64,000 nucleotides of DNA from Flavivirga sp. 57AJ16 (GCF_028736925.1 NZ_JAQZAT010000010.1:124001-188000); one strand, 5' to 3'. Numbered from the stretch's first letter, positions 36,063 through 46,110 are shown. Notes: a model not told the origin generated them from the sequence alone. A program made the numbers and translations.

Positions 36063-38435
36063 ATGGATATTAACGATCATACCGATTCACCTTTAAATTT
36101 AAAAGTGAGTTTCAATTTACTGCTTAAACAATATGAAACTTTAGCTAAAAGTGAGGATGAATTTGTTGCGGCCAGAGCGAAGCGTATTTTAAATACAGCT
36201 CAAGCATATCCAGAATTGAAAGAAGGTTTTAGCGATATTTCAATATTAAAAGAAAGAGAAAAGGAGATAGCGATCATCCTTGAGGATTCATTCAGTCCAA
36301 TTCTAACTAAAAATGAAATAAAAACGGCATCGGTTCCTTTCCATAATTTGATTTTTAATTCGTCAGAACGATTTAAAAGTATTATTAAAGCAGCTGGTAA
36401 TGATTTTGAGCTCAAAATTAAAAATATGCCAGAAGATGATACATATATTATTGCATGTACCATTATTTTAAGCTTTTGCTATGGCTATAACTTGAATTTT
36501 AAAAGACCATTTTATTACGAAATTCCTGATGTTAATGGGATCCTTCGTTATTATAAAATACTATACAATGCAGATTTTTGTGAAATTGTTCGAACTGAGG
36601 CTGCAAAAAAAATCACTCGGGAAGACTATAATGAATTACTGGATAATTTTGAAAATATAGAGCTTTGGAAAGAAAAGTTCCCGCCTAATAGCTACATATT
36701 CAAAGGATTTGTCATATCAAATATTTTTGACGTTACCGACGATCAATCCATATCTAATATCAAGTCTAATCTTATAGGCGAAGACAAGCGAAAACAAGAA
36801 GGTTTTATAGAAGAATTTCATGAGGTTTTCAGGTCCCTTTTAGGAGTAAATGATTTAAAAGTCGGATTTTCAACCTATAATGAAGAAGAACAAACATTTG
36901 AACATGTTTACGGTGTTGGAATGAACAGCTTTTTGCTAAACAATTTGGAAAGTACTTGTTGTGAAGACGCTCTATGTGGCTGGTCACATAATAGGTTGTT
37001 AAATGAAAATAAATACTTTTCGGTGTCAGATGTAGATAAGGTATTTAAATTATCTAAAGGAAAAGTGCCACATATTGTTTCGTTACACGAACAAGGTATT
37101 AAAAGTGCGATTTTTGCACCTATAGCTAATGATAAAGGTTTAATGGGGATCTTGGAAATAGTATCAAATAAACCGCAAGTACTTAATAGTATCAATGCCA
37201 ATAAACTAATAGATGTCATGCCTTTTATTGTGTCGACAGTTGAACGGTCAAAAAGTGAAGAAGAGAATTTAATAGAAGCGATTATACAAAAAGAATGTAC
37301 CTCAATCCATCCAAGTGTGCATTGGCGATTTGAAAGAGAGGCGAAGCATTTTATTAAGTCTGAAATGAGAGGCGAGCAAGCTATTTTTAAAAAGATAGCT
37401 TTTGAAAATATCTATCCGCTTTATGGACAGATTGATATTAAAGGATCATCGGAGGCACGAAATAAGGCCACACAGCAAGATTTAACGCTTCAATTAGAAG
37501 CTATTAAAAGAATATTTGAAAGCGCTTTAGAAATTGAAAGTCTACCAATTTATGGTCAATATATATATCAGACCGATAATTACCTTAAAGATTTAGCGAC
37601 CCATTTTCAAGTGGACAGCGAACAGCAAATTTCTGGGTTTTTTAAACAGGAGATAGAACCGGTTCTTAAACATTTATATACTATAGATAAATTAAAAGGA
37701 CAAATTAATGCCTATTTTGATAGTATTGATGATAAGGTAAATATGCTTTATAAACATAGAAAAGACTATGACGATACTATTGCATTGATCAATAAGGAAA
37801 TGGCATCCCTTTTGGATGCAAAACAAGTAGATGCACAACAAATGTACCCGCATTATTTTGAGCGTTTTAAAACAGATGGCGTAGAGCACAATATGTATAT
37901 TGGTGAATCTATTACCAGAGAGGATAGCTTTAATCTTATCTATTTGTATAATTTACGTTTGTGGCAATTACAGGTGATGTGTGAAATGGAAAATGCCTAT
38001 TATCAAATGCAATCAAATTTCCCTGTATCGTTAAATGTCGCATCTATGATATTAGTGTTTAACCAACCGTTATCTATAAGCTTTAGAATGGATGAAAAAC
38101 AGTTTGATGTAGATGGGACTTATAATGCTCGTTACGAAATTGTAAAAAAACGAGTCGATAAAGCTTACATAAAAGGCACGACAGAACGAATTACCCAAAA
38201 AGGAAAAATAAGTATCGTTTATTCTCAAAAACAAGATGAGAGAGAGTATTTAAGATATATAAAATTTTTACAGTCCAAGCATTATTTAGATACCGATGTT
38301 GAGATAGTAGAGCTTGAGGATTTACAGGCTGTTACAGGGCTTAAGGCTATTAGGGTGAGCGTGTTATATCATAAGGAGGAAAACGATAAATCATTTTATA
38401 CTTATGAAGATTTAATGAAGGAGATCAAGGTTTAG
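36063..38435 (+). CDS. GAF domain-containing protein
   Basis: About 790 residues. A GAF-like domain spans about 235-395 (GFIEEFHEVFRSLLGVNDLKVGF, then GIKSAIFAPIANDKGLMGILEIVS). It is followed by a long helical region and a C-terminal alpha/beta part ending FYTYEDLMKEIKV. No kinase, cyclase or DNA-binding motif was seen, so the output is unknown. A TTG at 36039 would add eight residues but overlaps the -7-like box TAACTTTG at 36034-36041, so the ATG at 36063 is the better start. It stands alone. Confidence 0.8.
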   Translation: MDINDHTDSPLNLKVSFNLLLKQYETLAKSEDEFVAARAKRILNTAQAYPELKEGFSDISILKEREKEIAIILEDSFSPILTKNEIKTASVPFHNLIFNSSERFKSIIKAAGNDFELKIKNMPEDDTYIIACTIILSFCYGYNLNFKRPFYYEIPDVNGILRYYKILYNADFCEIVRTEAAKKITREDYNELLDNFENIELWKEKFPPNSYIFKGFVISNIFDVTDDQSISNIKSNLIGEDKRKQEGFIEEFHEVFRSLLGVNDLKVGFSTYNEEEQTFEHVYGVGMNSFLLNNLESTCCEDALCGWSHNRLLNENKYFSVSDVDKVFKLSKGKVPHIVSLHEQGIKSAIFAPIANDKGLMGILEIVSNKPQVLNSINANKLIDVMPFIVSTVERSKSEEENLIEAIIQKECTSIHPSVHWRFEREAKHFIKSEMRGEQAIFKKIAFENIYPLYGQIDIKGSSEARNKATQQDLTLQLEAIKRIFESALEIESLPIYGQYIYQTDNYLKDLATHFQVDSEQQISGFFKQEIEPVLKHLYTIDKLKGQINAYFDSIDDKVNMLYKHRKDYDDTIALINKEMASLLDAKQVDAQQMYPHYFERFKTDGVEHNMYIGESITREDSFNLIYLYNLRLWQLQVMCEMENAYYQMQSNFPVSLNVASMILVFNQPLSISFRMDEKQFDVDGTYNARYEIVKKRVDKAYIKGTTERITQKGKISIVYSQKQDEREYLRYIKFLQSKHYLDTDVEIVELEDLQAVTGLKAIRVSVLYHKEENDKSFYTYEDLMKEIKV

Positions 38436-38680
38436 TTTTGGCCTTTCCTGCTTGTCATTCCTGCGCAAGCAGGAATCCACTTGAATGTTTAGAAAGATTA
38501 AGCCTTTTTTGCTTTTATTTTATATACATCGTTCAAAATCATTTGCTATTCCGATGTAATAATACACAACGGGCACTATTAATTAAGATGTAAAGGTGGT
38601 ATTGGTGAACTGTTTATCTATAATGTGCTATTTATAAAACTAGTGGATTCCTGCCTGCGCAGGAATGACAAACATCATTT
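38436..38680. repeat. two CCTGC..GCAGG hairpins after the GAF gene
   Basis: CATTCCTGCGCAAGCAGGAAT at 38457-38477 and GATTCCTGCCTGCGCAGGAATG at 38645-38666. The first lies 20 bp after the stop and may double as a terminator, although no T-run follows. Confidence 0.5.
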
Positions 38681-38749
38681 TAATCTAAGAAAACCAAATA
38701 TTGCTTATATCATGTTATTTTAATTTGATACTTGCCCTTCTTCAGCCGA

Positions 38750-38953
38750 AGCGGGGATGAATTTTTCGATGCCAGGAGGAAAAGAAAGAGGTGTTTGACG
38801 AATTAAACATGTAAAGAACACGCAAAAAACAAACCCTCCGTCTGTATGTTACCACATACAGCCACTTCCCTTTTTAGCTAAAAAGGGAGGAGCCCGTCTC
38901 GGACAAGCCGTTGGTATATTTGTATTATTTGTGAGTACATCATAGTTCTGGCA
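38750..38953. repeat. dispersed repeat C2 (uninterrupted copy)
   Basis: About 204 bp matching C3 (49903-50141) nearly throughout, from AGCGGGGATGAATTTTTCGA to TTTGTATTATTTGTG. The central palindrome CCCTTTTTAGCTAAAAAGGG is intact and is the empty target for A3. The rest of 38960-39260 shows only a short match to G (GAGTTCATGAATCTTCGATTT) near 39100. Confidence 0.65.
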
Positions 38954-39260
38954 GACAGGCATGGTTGAAAGTCGTCCATATTTCGTTACTTTTATTAAAT
39001 GAGTTCATGAACCGTAGCGGAGCTATGCTTTTCAAAAAGTGCCTTACCTGCACATATTTTATCTCATTTTAGTTCACTTAACTCTTATTATCGTAAATCG
39101 GAGTTCATGAATCTTCGATTTCGGTTAAACACAAAAAGTTAAGATGAGTTCGTTAAGTACCAAGTTATTTAGTTAAGCTAAAACGGCAAAGGTTTTTCGG
39201 AACAATTTAGAGCTTCAAAATCCTTATTTTCAATCAATGGTGTTCAAAAATTTAATGATA

Positions 39261-39418
39261 TAGCTAAATCGATATAAAATGGCATAGAATATTTAGATAT
39301 AAAAAATTGAAGTTCAAGCTAAAAAGCGTAGGCATAGCCTAGTTACGGCGAGCATTTTTAACGAAGAAATTCGGTTTTTCACTCTGAAGGGTCATGTTAT
39401 TTTATCTCGATTTAGCTA
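39261..39418 (+). mobile_element. MITE-like element D3 (158 bp)
   Basis: Ends are TAGCTAAATCGATATAAAAT and ATCTCGATTTAGCTA, bordered by TA. Its last three bases (CTA at 39416-39418) are, on the minus strand, the TAG stop of the HD/PycTM gene. The insertion therefore set the C-terminus of that protein. Confidence 0.85.
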
Positions 39419-40627
39419 TATAATAGGGGTAGCTCCGGAAAAAAACTGAAAGGCCACAGCAAAAGCAATAACACTCACTATAATTCCTATCATAAATACA
39501 CTATAGGTTACACGAAGTATCTTATATTTTTTGTTTAGGACCAATCCGAGAAAATATAGATCTTTTTTCATCGAAGAATAAAGATAGTCCCTATCCTGCA
39601 TCATTTCACCCATAGCCCATTCGAAGTCCTTAAGGGTCATTTTATGGAAGTTACCAAAAAACAATAAATTAACTTTTTTATTAGCAACATCTTTTTTGGT
39701 AAACTTACCACTTGTAATATTAGGGCGTGTGGCTAAAATAGAGAGAATAATGGATGCCACCGTAAACAGTACAAAAATAATCGAGGGAACAATTAAATAA
39801 TGGTTTGAAGGGTTGTCTAGTTTTGAAACTAAATTAGAAAGGACCAAGGATACAATGATGGCATTGACCGACAATAAAATATTGGCCTTAGTATCTGCAA
39901 TATTACTTAAGGTGATGTGGTTTTTAAGAGTCACCCTAAACATGGTTTCAATGCCACGTTCGGGCAATACGGTTTTGTTTTTTTTAAAACTTAATGCTTC
40001 TTCTTTTTGCTTTAATTTGGTATTGTTTTTCTTTAATTTGTTTAGGTTTTTTAGCAATTGCGCAAGATTTTCACTCTTTATTTTACTCCACTTTGCAGAA
40101 GCTTCATGAGTGTAAAATCTATGGTGATTAGATAGGAAATCAATATTCATATTGAGCCATTCCTCATCACTGAGTGTCTTGCTACATGCAAGCTCCCATT
40201 CTTTTCTAAGAAGCTCGGTAGTATCACCGAATTTTTTACTTCCTATATGAGAACAATCGGCATCCCTTATTGTTTTTTCCAGTTCGTTTTTTGGCTCGTG
40301 TTTCATTTTAGTGGCAAAAATCAAATCAGAGACACTTTTTATATCGTTTTCAGATACGTTGTGTTCTTTTAGAAAAGCACTCGCAATTTTCACGCTTTCA
40401 GCTTCATGATTATCTATGCCTTTAGTGTAGCCAGTGTCATGAAACCAAGCGCTTAATAGTAAAAGTGATTTGTCTGTTTCTTTTAAATTGGCAAACTTGG
40501 CTAGTTCATTGGCTTTTTTCACTACATTTTGTGTATGTGATAGGTTATGGTAAACGAACTTGCCATCGAGGTTTTCATTTAAATATTGAATGACATATTT
40601 TTCTGCTTCAGTAATAAGATTGTCCAT
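39416..40627 (-). CDS. HD phosphohydrolase fused to a PycTM-like (Pycsar effector) domain
   Basis: A 403-residue protein. An N-terminal HD domain (His31, His63-Asp64 in AWFHDTGYTKG, Asp near 130 in IRDADCSHIG) is followed by a coiled linker. The C-terminal membrane region starts with TLSNIADTKANILLSVNAII and has three helices (about 245-265, 275-295 and 375-397), matching the DUF5706/PycTM Pycsar effector group. The role may be in cyclic-nucleotide-triggered defence or in nucleotide turnover at the membrane. No cyclase is adjacent. The stop codon comes from MITE D3. Confidence 0.85.
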   Translation of the reverse strand: MDNLITEAEKYVIQYLNENLDGKFVYHNLSHTQNVVKKANELAKFANLKETDKSLLLLSAWFHDTGYTKGIDNHEAESVKIASAFLKEHNVSENDIKSVSDLIFATKMKHEPKNELEKTIRDADCSHIGSKKFGDTTELLRKEWELACSKTLSDEEWLNMNIDFLSNHHRFYTHEASAKWSKIKSENLAQLLKNLNKLKKNNTKLKQKEEALSFKKNKTVLPERGIETMFRVTLKNHITLSNIADTKANILLSVNAIIVSLVLSNLVSKLDNPSNHYLIVPSIIFVLFTVASIILSILATRPNITSGKFTKKDVANKKVNLLFFGNFHKMTLKDFEWAMGEMMQDRDYLYSSMKKDLYFLGLVLNKKYKILRVTYSVFMIGIIVSVIAFAVAFQFFSGATPII

Positions 40628-40644
40628 AGAAAAGAAATGATTTT

Positions 40645-40827
40645 GAAGTGGTTTAAACTACCCAGTCAAGCTGAGCACATGTTTTTTGATTGAAGCGAAA
40701 AATAATCATTTTGTTCCCATAAGAAGGCTTTTTTGAGCTGCATAGCATCGCTACGGAGTAATAAAAAGACAAAATATGGGGATAAAAGGACATTTTGCAG
40801 CCAATTATAAAAAGTTTAAACCACTTC
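40645..40827. repeat. palindromic-ended element E2 (183 bp)
   Basis: Perfect 15-bp inverted ends GAAGTGGTTTAAACT / AGTTTAAACCACTTC. The interior matches E1 (3151-3461) in parts (CATAGCATCG, AGTTTAAA). It contains no ORF. Confidence 0.65.
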
Positions 40828-41005
40828 TTTTAGTAAAAATACTAAACTTTAATCAATACAGGGTAAACGCACTATTTTGTCGTATATTTCAATATTACTT
40901 TACGTGAATGTTTAGATGTAAATGAAATTGTAAGGAACTAAATTAAGATCGGACTAGTATGAAGGCAAAGTATATTCAGGTAATTAAAAAAAAGAAATAA
41001 TTGTT

Positions 41006-41449
41006 ATGCTAACTTGGAAAGAAGTAATCAATTTTTCCGTAAATGGAAGTCCAGCTCCAGATAGGCGTGTTGAGAAAACAGATGACGAATGGAGCGCTCA
41101 ACTCACCCCAGAGCAATATAGAATTACCAGGCAAAAAGGAACGGAGCGCCCACACAGTGGTGCATTTTGTAGCACGCACGCTGCAGGTAAATATAGTTGT
41201 GTATGTTGTGGTACCCCTTTGTTTGATTCTGCTATTAAATTTAGTTCGGGAACAGGTTGGCCCAGTTTTACACAGCCTATTAAAGAAAATGCTGTTAAGT
41301 ATGAAAGGGACACGGCATTTGGAATGGTACGTGTAGAAGTGATGTGTAATACCTGCGATGCGCATTTGGGGCATGTATTCCCAGATGGTCCCGAGCCCAG
41401 TGGATTGCGTTATTGTATAAATTCGGAATCCATGCAATTGGAAAATTAA
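41006..41449 (+). CDS. msrB: peptide-methionine (R)-S-oxide reductase
   Basis: A 147-residue MsrB. Zinc ligand pairs CVCCG and CNTC are present, with the GTGWPSF motif and the catalytic cysteine in LRYCINS. It repairs methionine-R-sulfoxide. msrA follows after 25 bp, an oxidative-repair pair. Confidence 0.95.
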   Translation: MLTWKEVINFSVNGSPAPDRRVEKTDDEWSAQLTPEQYRITRQKGTERPHSGAFCSTHAAGKYSCVCCGTPLFDSAIKFSSGTGWPSFTQPIKENAVKYERDTAFGMVRVEVMCNTCDAHLGHVFPDGPEPSGLRYCINSESMQLEN

Positions 41450-41474
41450 AAACTGAAAAACGGAAGGGAGAAAA

Positions 41475-42014
41475 ATGAGCCATAAAAATTTACAGTTAGC
41501 GACATTTGGTGGCGGTTGTTTTTGGTGTACAGAAGCCGTATTTATAGAAATTAAAGGCGTTGAAAAAGTGGTCTCTGGATATTCGGGCGGGAATGCACCT
41601 GGGCATCCCACCTATCGTGAAATTTGTTCAGGATTAACAGGGCATGCAGAAGTGATACAGGTAACGTTTGATGCTCATGTGATTTCTTATGAGGATCTTT
41701 TGGTTATTTTCATGACAACTCACGACCCTACAACCTTGAATCGACAAGGAGCGGACAGAGGAACGCAGTATCGATCGGTGATTTATTATCATGATGAAAA
41801 GCAAAAAGAGATGGCTGAGGTTGTTTTAAAAAAAGTAACGCCTTATTATAAGGATCCCGTGGTTACGGAAATTAGTCCCCTAGATGTGTTTTATGAAGCA
41901 GAGGGCTACCATCAAAATTACTATAAGAACAATCGGGAACAAGGCTATTGTAGTTTTGTAATTACGCCTAAGTTGGCAAAACTGCGTAAACTTCATGCAG
42001 ACAAATTGAAATAA
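41475..42014 (+). CDS. msrA: peptide-methionine (S)-S-oxide reductase
   Basis: A 179-residue MsrA with the catalytic GGCFWCTEAVF block near the N-terminus and GYSGG, TGHAEV and YHQNYYKNN motifs. It repairs methionine-S-sulfoxide. It is transcribed with msrB just upstream. Confidence 0.95.
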   Translation: MSHKNLQLATFGGGCFWCTEAVFIEIKGVEKVVSGYSGGNAPGHPTYREICSGLTGHAEVIQVTFDAHVISYEDLLVIFMTTHDPTTLNRQGADRGTQYRSVIYYHDEKQKEMAEVVLKKVTPYYKDPVVTEISPLDVFYEAEGYHQNYYKNNREQGYCSFVITPKLAKLRKLHADKLK

Positions 42015-42088
42015 TTTAAAAAAAAGGAATCAGAATATAGTATTGAAGGCCTTTCGGCTACGTTCAAGCTGATAGCAGTTTTAACTAT

Positions 42089-42931
42089 TCATTCCAGCCT
42101 AAACTCATACAAATTCCCACCATTGCCATGAGCCCTTTCATCAGTAACATAAAGCGTGTTTTTATCTTTAAAACAAATGCCCTCTTTTTGAGATTTATTT
42201 TTAAAACGATATTCTTTAAAAGTACCATTGAAAAAATCATCTGAAGTATAGTTCGTGAAAACCAAAAATGATTTTTGGGTTAGTAAAACCATTTGTTCAC
42301 CATCATCGCTTAGATCGGCCGAGGTAACCCAACAGTAAGAATCATTACAGGCACTAAAAGAACTAACATGTTCTGCTATATGATGCCCTTTTTTTGCAGG
42401 GACTTTATATAAATGTGTTTTGCCAAAATCGTTTTTCACACGGCTTTTGGTAAATAAATACAAGCTATTGTTATAATGGAAGAACGCTTCACAATCGAAA
42501 TAGAACCTTTTCTTTTTTGGAGGAAACTTTTCTTGGTCTGGATATTCAAAAGAAATACGTTCAACCTTGATTTTTTCTGAACTTTTTAAGTCATTTGCAT
42601 GCACTTTCAAAATCCTTAGATCTTGACGTTCGTTAGCATTGTTTCCAAAGTCACCTATATAGAGATTACCTTCCTTGTCTGATGCTAAATCTTCCCAATC
42701 CTGATTTTTTGCATCAATTTTCAGTTCTTTTTTAATAGCGCCTTTTTTGTTTAGGCCATAAATTCTGGAAGCGTTCCCGCCATCGTTTAACATCCAGATT
42801 AAATCTGATTTTGGTGCTATTTCTGTTCCCGAAACCTCATTTAGTACTTTGGGTAAATCGGCAATAATGTTTTTGTTTTCTAGGTTACATGAAGCTATTA
42901 ATAGTATTAATGATAAAAGAAATTTATTCAT
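42089..42931 (-). CDS. exported lipoprotein with beta-propeller-like repeats
   Basis: A 280-residue protein with a lipoprotein signal (LSLILLIASCN). Repeated short strands such as GNLYIGDFGNNANERQDLRILKV and VTSADLSDDGEQMVLLTQ suggest a beta-propeller. No catalytic motif is clear. It is convergent with msrA and divergent from the flavoprotein gene (ATG 42979), with about 50 bp between their starts. I do not recognise the specific family. Confidence 0.7.
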   Translation of the reverse strand: MNKFLLSLILLIASCNLENKNIIADLPKVLNEVSGTEIAPKSDLIWMLNDGGNASRIYGLNKKGAIKKELKIDAKNQDWEDLASDKEGNLYIGDFGNNANERQDLRILKVHANDLKSSEKIKVERISFEYPDQEKFPPKKKRFYFDCEAFFHYNNSLYLFTKSRVKNDFGKTHLYKVPAKKGHHIAEHVSSFSACNDSYCWVTSADLSDDGEQMVLLTQKSFLVFTNYTSDDFFNGTFKEYRFKNKSQKEGICFKDKNTLYVTDERAHGNGGNLYEFRLE

Positions 42932-42978
42932 TTAGGCTGTGATCATTTATAGTGCTAAATTTACGCATTAATTTTAAT

Positions 42979-44190
42979 ATGAAAGCATACGACGTTATTA
43001 TTGTTGGTGGAGGGGCGGCCGGTTTTTTTGCGGCCATTAATATAGCAGAGCAAAACCCAAGCTTAAAAATAGTTCTTTTGGAACGTGGAAAAGAAGGGCT
43101 TCAAAAAGTAAAAATATCTGGCGGTGGCCGTTGTAATGTAACCCATGCGGAGTTTATACCTTCAGAATTGGTTCAAAATTATCCGAGAGGTGAAAAAGAA
43201 TTATTAGGACCTTTTCATCAGTTTATGACAGGCGATACTATGGAATGGTTTGAAAAAAGAGGCGTTCCATTAAAAATTGAAGACGATGGTCGTATGTTTC
43301 CTGTATCAAATTCATCCCAAACCATTATTGATTGTTTTTTAAGTGAAGCAAAAAAGAAAGGCGTAGCCGTCTTATATAACCATTCGGTAAAATCGATTAA
43401 AAAGAAACAGGACTTGTGGGAGTTAGGCACCACAGAACAGGTGTTTACTGCAAGAAAGATACTAATAGCTACAGGTAGTAACCCGAAGATCTGGAATTTG
43501 TTAGAACGTTTAGGTCATACTATTTTACAACCGGTTCCTTCATTGTTTACTTTCGATATTAAAGACTCCCGGATTAAAGACATCCCCGGTGTTGTGGCTA
43601 AAAATGTAGTCATTAAAGTTGTTGACAGCCATTTAGAGTCGGAAGGCCCATTGCTTATTACGCATGTTGGTATGAGTGCCCCGGCCATTTTAAAACTTTC
43701 GGCATTTGGTGCTTTGGAATTGGCAAAACACAATTATAAATTTCAAATTAAAATCAATTTTATAAAACAAACTTTTAAAGACTGTTTAGGTGATTTAAAG
43801 GAATTTAAACAAGAATTAGCGAAAAAGACAGTATTTAAATTTGCACAATACGAATTGCCCAAAAGATTATGGCAACAATTGGTTTTAGCATCCAATATGT
43901 CAATGACTACGACTTGGGCAGATACAAACAAACAGCAATTGGAAGCTTTGGCAGCGCAATTAACAGAGGCCGTATTTAAGGTGACCGGTAAAAGCACATT
44001 TAAAGAAGAGTTTGTCACGGCAGGAGGTGTAGATTTAAAAGAGGTAAACTTTAAGACCTTTGAAAGTAAACTTTGTGAAGGGATGTATTTTGCAGGTGAA
44101 ATCTTGAATGTAGATGCCATTACGGGCGGATTTAATTTTCAAAATGCCTGGACGAGCGCTTATATTGCAGCAAAATCGATTATTGAATAG
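42979..44190 (+). CDS. NAD(P)/FAD-dependent oxidoreductase of the HI0933/YhiN family
   Basis: About 403 residues from the ATG at 42979, which follows the non-coding-looking MLNLRINFN extension. The FAD motif VIIVGGGAAGFFAAINIAE, the KISGGGRCNVTH block and the C-terminal TAGGVDLKEVNFKTFESKLCEGMYFAGE segment define the HI0933/BaiN-like family. Its physiological substrate is unknown. It is a single-gene unit. Confidence 0.88.
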   Translation: MKAYDVIIVGGGAAGFFAAINIAEQNPSLKIVLLERGKEGLQKVKISGGGRCNVTHAEFIPSELVQNYPRGEKELLGPFHQFMTGDTMEWFEKRGVPLKIEDDGRMFPVSNSSQTIIDCFLSEAKKKGVAVLYNHSVKSIKKKQDLWELGTTEQVFTARKILIATGSNPKIWNLLERLGHTILQPVPSLFTFDIKDSRIKDIPGVVAKNVVIKVVDSHLESEGPLLITHVGMSAPAILKLSAFGALELAKHNYKFQIKINFIKQTFKDCLGDLKEFKQELAKKTVFKFAQYELPKRLWQQLVLASNMSMTTTWADTNKQQLEALAAQLTEAVFKVTGKSTFKEEFVTAGGVDLKEVNFKTFESKLCEGMYFAGEILNVDAITGGFNFQNAWTSAYIAAKSIIE

Positions 44191-44361
44191 GATTTCTCAT
44201 CATGGTAAGGAGCATTGGATATAAAGATAGTTGACTATGGATTCTTTATTATTCTTCCCTTTTACAAACATTAGGATGACAAACGATCGTATATATGTAA
44301 GATAATATCTTTAAATTTGAAAGAACAATTTTGTCTTTTTCTGTCATACGAAATATTTAAT

Positions 44362-44901
44362 ATGAAAACATACATCGCGCTTTTAAGAGGGATCAATGTA
44401 AGCGGACAAAAGAAAATCCCCATGGCAAAGTTACGGGAACTACTAACAAATTCTGGTTTAGAAGGAGTGCAGACCTATATTCAGAGTGGAAATGTGATTT
44501 TTAAGTCCTCAGAAAAAGACATTCATAAACTGGAATTAAAAATACACGAGGCCATCAAAACGCATTTTGGTTTTGAAGTACCGATTCTTGTCAAGACCCC
44601 CGAAGACTTACAGTATATTTTTGATAATTGTCCGTTTCCCGATGAGAAAAAAACAAATAGTTATTTTACACTGTTGTATAGTGTTCCAGATAAAGGCCTC
44701 ATTGATGATGTCTCAAAAATAACTTACCCAAATGAAACGTTTGTGATAGCTAATAACTGTATTTATTTTTATTGTTCCACAGGTTACGGTAAGGCTAAAT
44801 ACAATAATAATTTTTTTGAGCGTAAATTAAAAACAACGGCGACTGCAAGAAACTATAAAACTATGGTAAAGTTGATAGCAATGTCATCTGTTGATAAATA
44901 A
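44362..44901 (+). CDS. DUF1697 domain-containing protein
   Basis: About 179 residues starting MKTYIALLRGINVSGQKKIPM, with LQTYIQSGNV-like and TARNYKTMVKL segments characteristic of DUF1697. The function of the family is unknown. The longer frame from 44317 is not preferred because the family begins at the ATG at 44362. Confidence 0.88.
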   Translation: MKTYIALLRGINVSGQKKIPMAKLRELLTNSGLEGVQTYIQSGNVIFKSSEKDIHKLELKIHEAIKTHFGFEVPILVKTPEDLQYIFDNCPFPDEKKTNSYFTLLYSVPDKGLIDDVSKITYPNETFVIANNCIYFYCSTGYGKAKYNNNFFERKLKTTATARNYKTMVKLIAMSSVDK

Positions 44902-44994
44902 AACCATTGGATATTTCCTATTTTTGCCAAATACTAATAATCGATTTATAAAAGTCTGTTTTAAACAGTCTTTGTCCGCAGATTTAAAATAAGC

Positions 44995-46110
44995 ATGAAA
45001 GACGAGCCATTTACTCCCCAAGCCTATACAAGTTCTATTGAAAGCGGAAGCTTTACTTGGTCATCACCCAGTAATATTGCTTTAGTTAAATATTGGGGTA
45101 AAAAAGAACAGCAAATCCCGCAGAATCCTTCGGTTAGTTTTACACTCGATCATTGCAAAACAACAACAACCTTGAGTTTTTCTAAAAAAGAAGATCAAGA
45201 TGCTTTCTCGTTTGATGTTTTTTTAGATGGCGATAAAAAAGATGATTTTAAGCCAAAAATCGAAACCTTTTTTAAGCGTATTGAAGCTTATTTGCCATTT
45301 TTAAGAAACTATCATTTTAAGATTGGAACTTCTAATACCTTTCCGCATAGTTCTGGTATTGCATCTTCTGCCAGTGGTATGAGTGCTTTGGCTATGTGTT
45401 TAATGAGTGTAGAGAAATTATTAATGGAATCTGATACTGCTTTAAGTACAGATAAAAGTATTATGAGCGATGATTTTTTCATTCAAAAAGCATCCTTTTT
45501 AGCACGTTTGGGCTCAGGAAGTGCCTGTAGAAGCCTGGAAGGCGATTTGGTAGTTTGGGGAAAACATAACGAGATTGACGGAAGCTCGGATTTATTTGGT
45601 ATCAAGTATCCATTTGAAGTGCACAAAAACTTTAAAAATTATCAAGATACTATTCTGTTGGTCGATAAAGGCGAAAAACAAGTAAGTAGTACCGTTGGCC
45701 ATAATTTAATGCACGGTCATCCGTTTGCACAAGAACGTTTTAAACAAGCCCATAAAAACCTATCCAGTTTAATACGTGTATTTAAAGAAGGCGATTTAGA
45801 TACATTTATAGAAATTGTTGAAAGTGAGGCATTGACGCTTCATGCGATGATGATGGCCAGTATGCCTTATTTTATTTTAATGAAACCAAATACCTTAGAA
45901 ATAATAAATAAAATTTGGGCCTTTAGACAGGCCACAAACTCTAAAGTGTGTTTTACCTTGGACGCAGGGGCAAATGTGCATGTACTATATCCTGAGAACG
46001 AATTGGATAAAGTTTGTGAGTTCATTAAAAATGAATTAGTTGCATATTGCCAAAATGGGCATTATATTTGCGATGTAATTGGTTTTGGAGCGAAATTAAT
46101 TAACAATTAA
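44995..46110 (+). CDS. mvaD: diphosphomevalonate decarboxylase
   Basis: A 371-residue GHMP-family protein. NIALVKYWGKK and NTFPHSSGIASSASG are diagnostic, with a later VCFTLDAGANVH segment near the C-terminus. It converts diphosphomevalonate to isopentenyl diphosphate in the mevalonate pathway. It is followed by a four-helix-bundle gene and then mevalonate kinase and a UbiA-type transferase, an isoprenoid operon. A -7-like TATTTTTG box is at 44919-44926. Confidence 0.94.
   Translation: MKDEPFTPQAYTSSIESGSFTWSSPSNIALVKYWGKKEQQIPQNPSVSFTLDHCKTTTTLSFSKKEDQDAFSFDVFLDGDKKDDFKPKIETFFKRIEAYLPFLRNYHFKIGTSNTFPHSSGIASSASGMSALAMCLMSVEKLLMESDTALSTDKSIMSDDFFIQKASFLARLGSGSACRSLEGDLVVWGKHNEIDGSSDLFGIKYPFEVHKNFKNYQDTILLVDKGEKQVSSTVGHNLMHGHPFAQERFKQAHKNLSSLIRVFKEGDLDTFIEIVESEALTLHAMMMASMPYFILMKPNTLEIINKIWAFRQATNSKVCFTLDAGANVHVLYPENELDKVCEFIKNELVAYCQNGHYICDVIGFGAKLINN

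Noticed and set aside
41009-41611. 200-codon minus-strand ORF across msrB
   Set aside because: It is the reverse frame of msrB and the start of msrA, both of which carry clear catalytic motifs.
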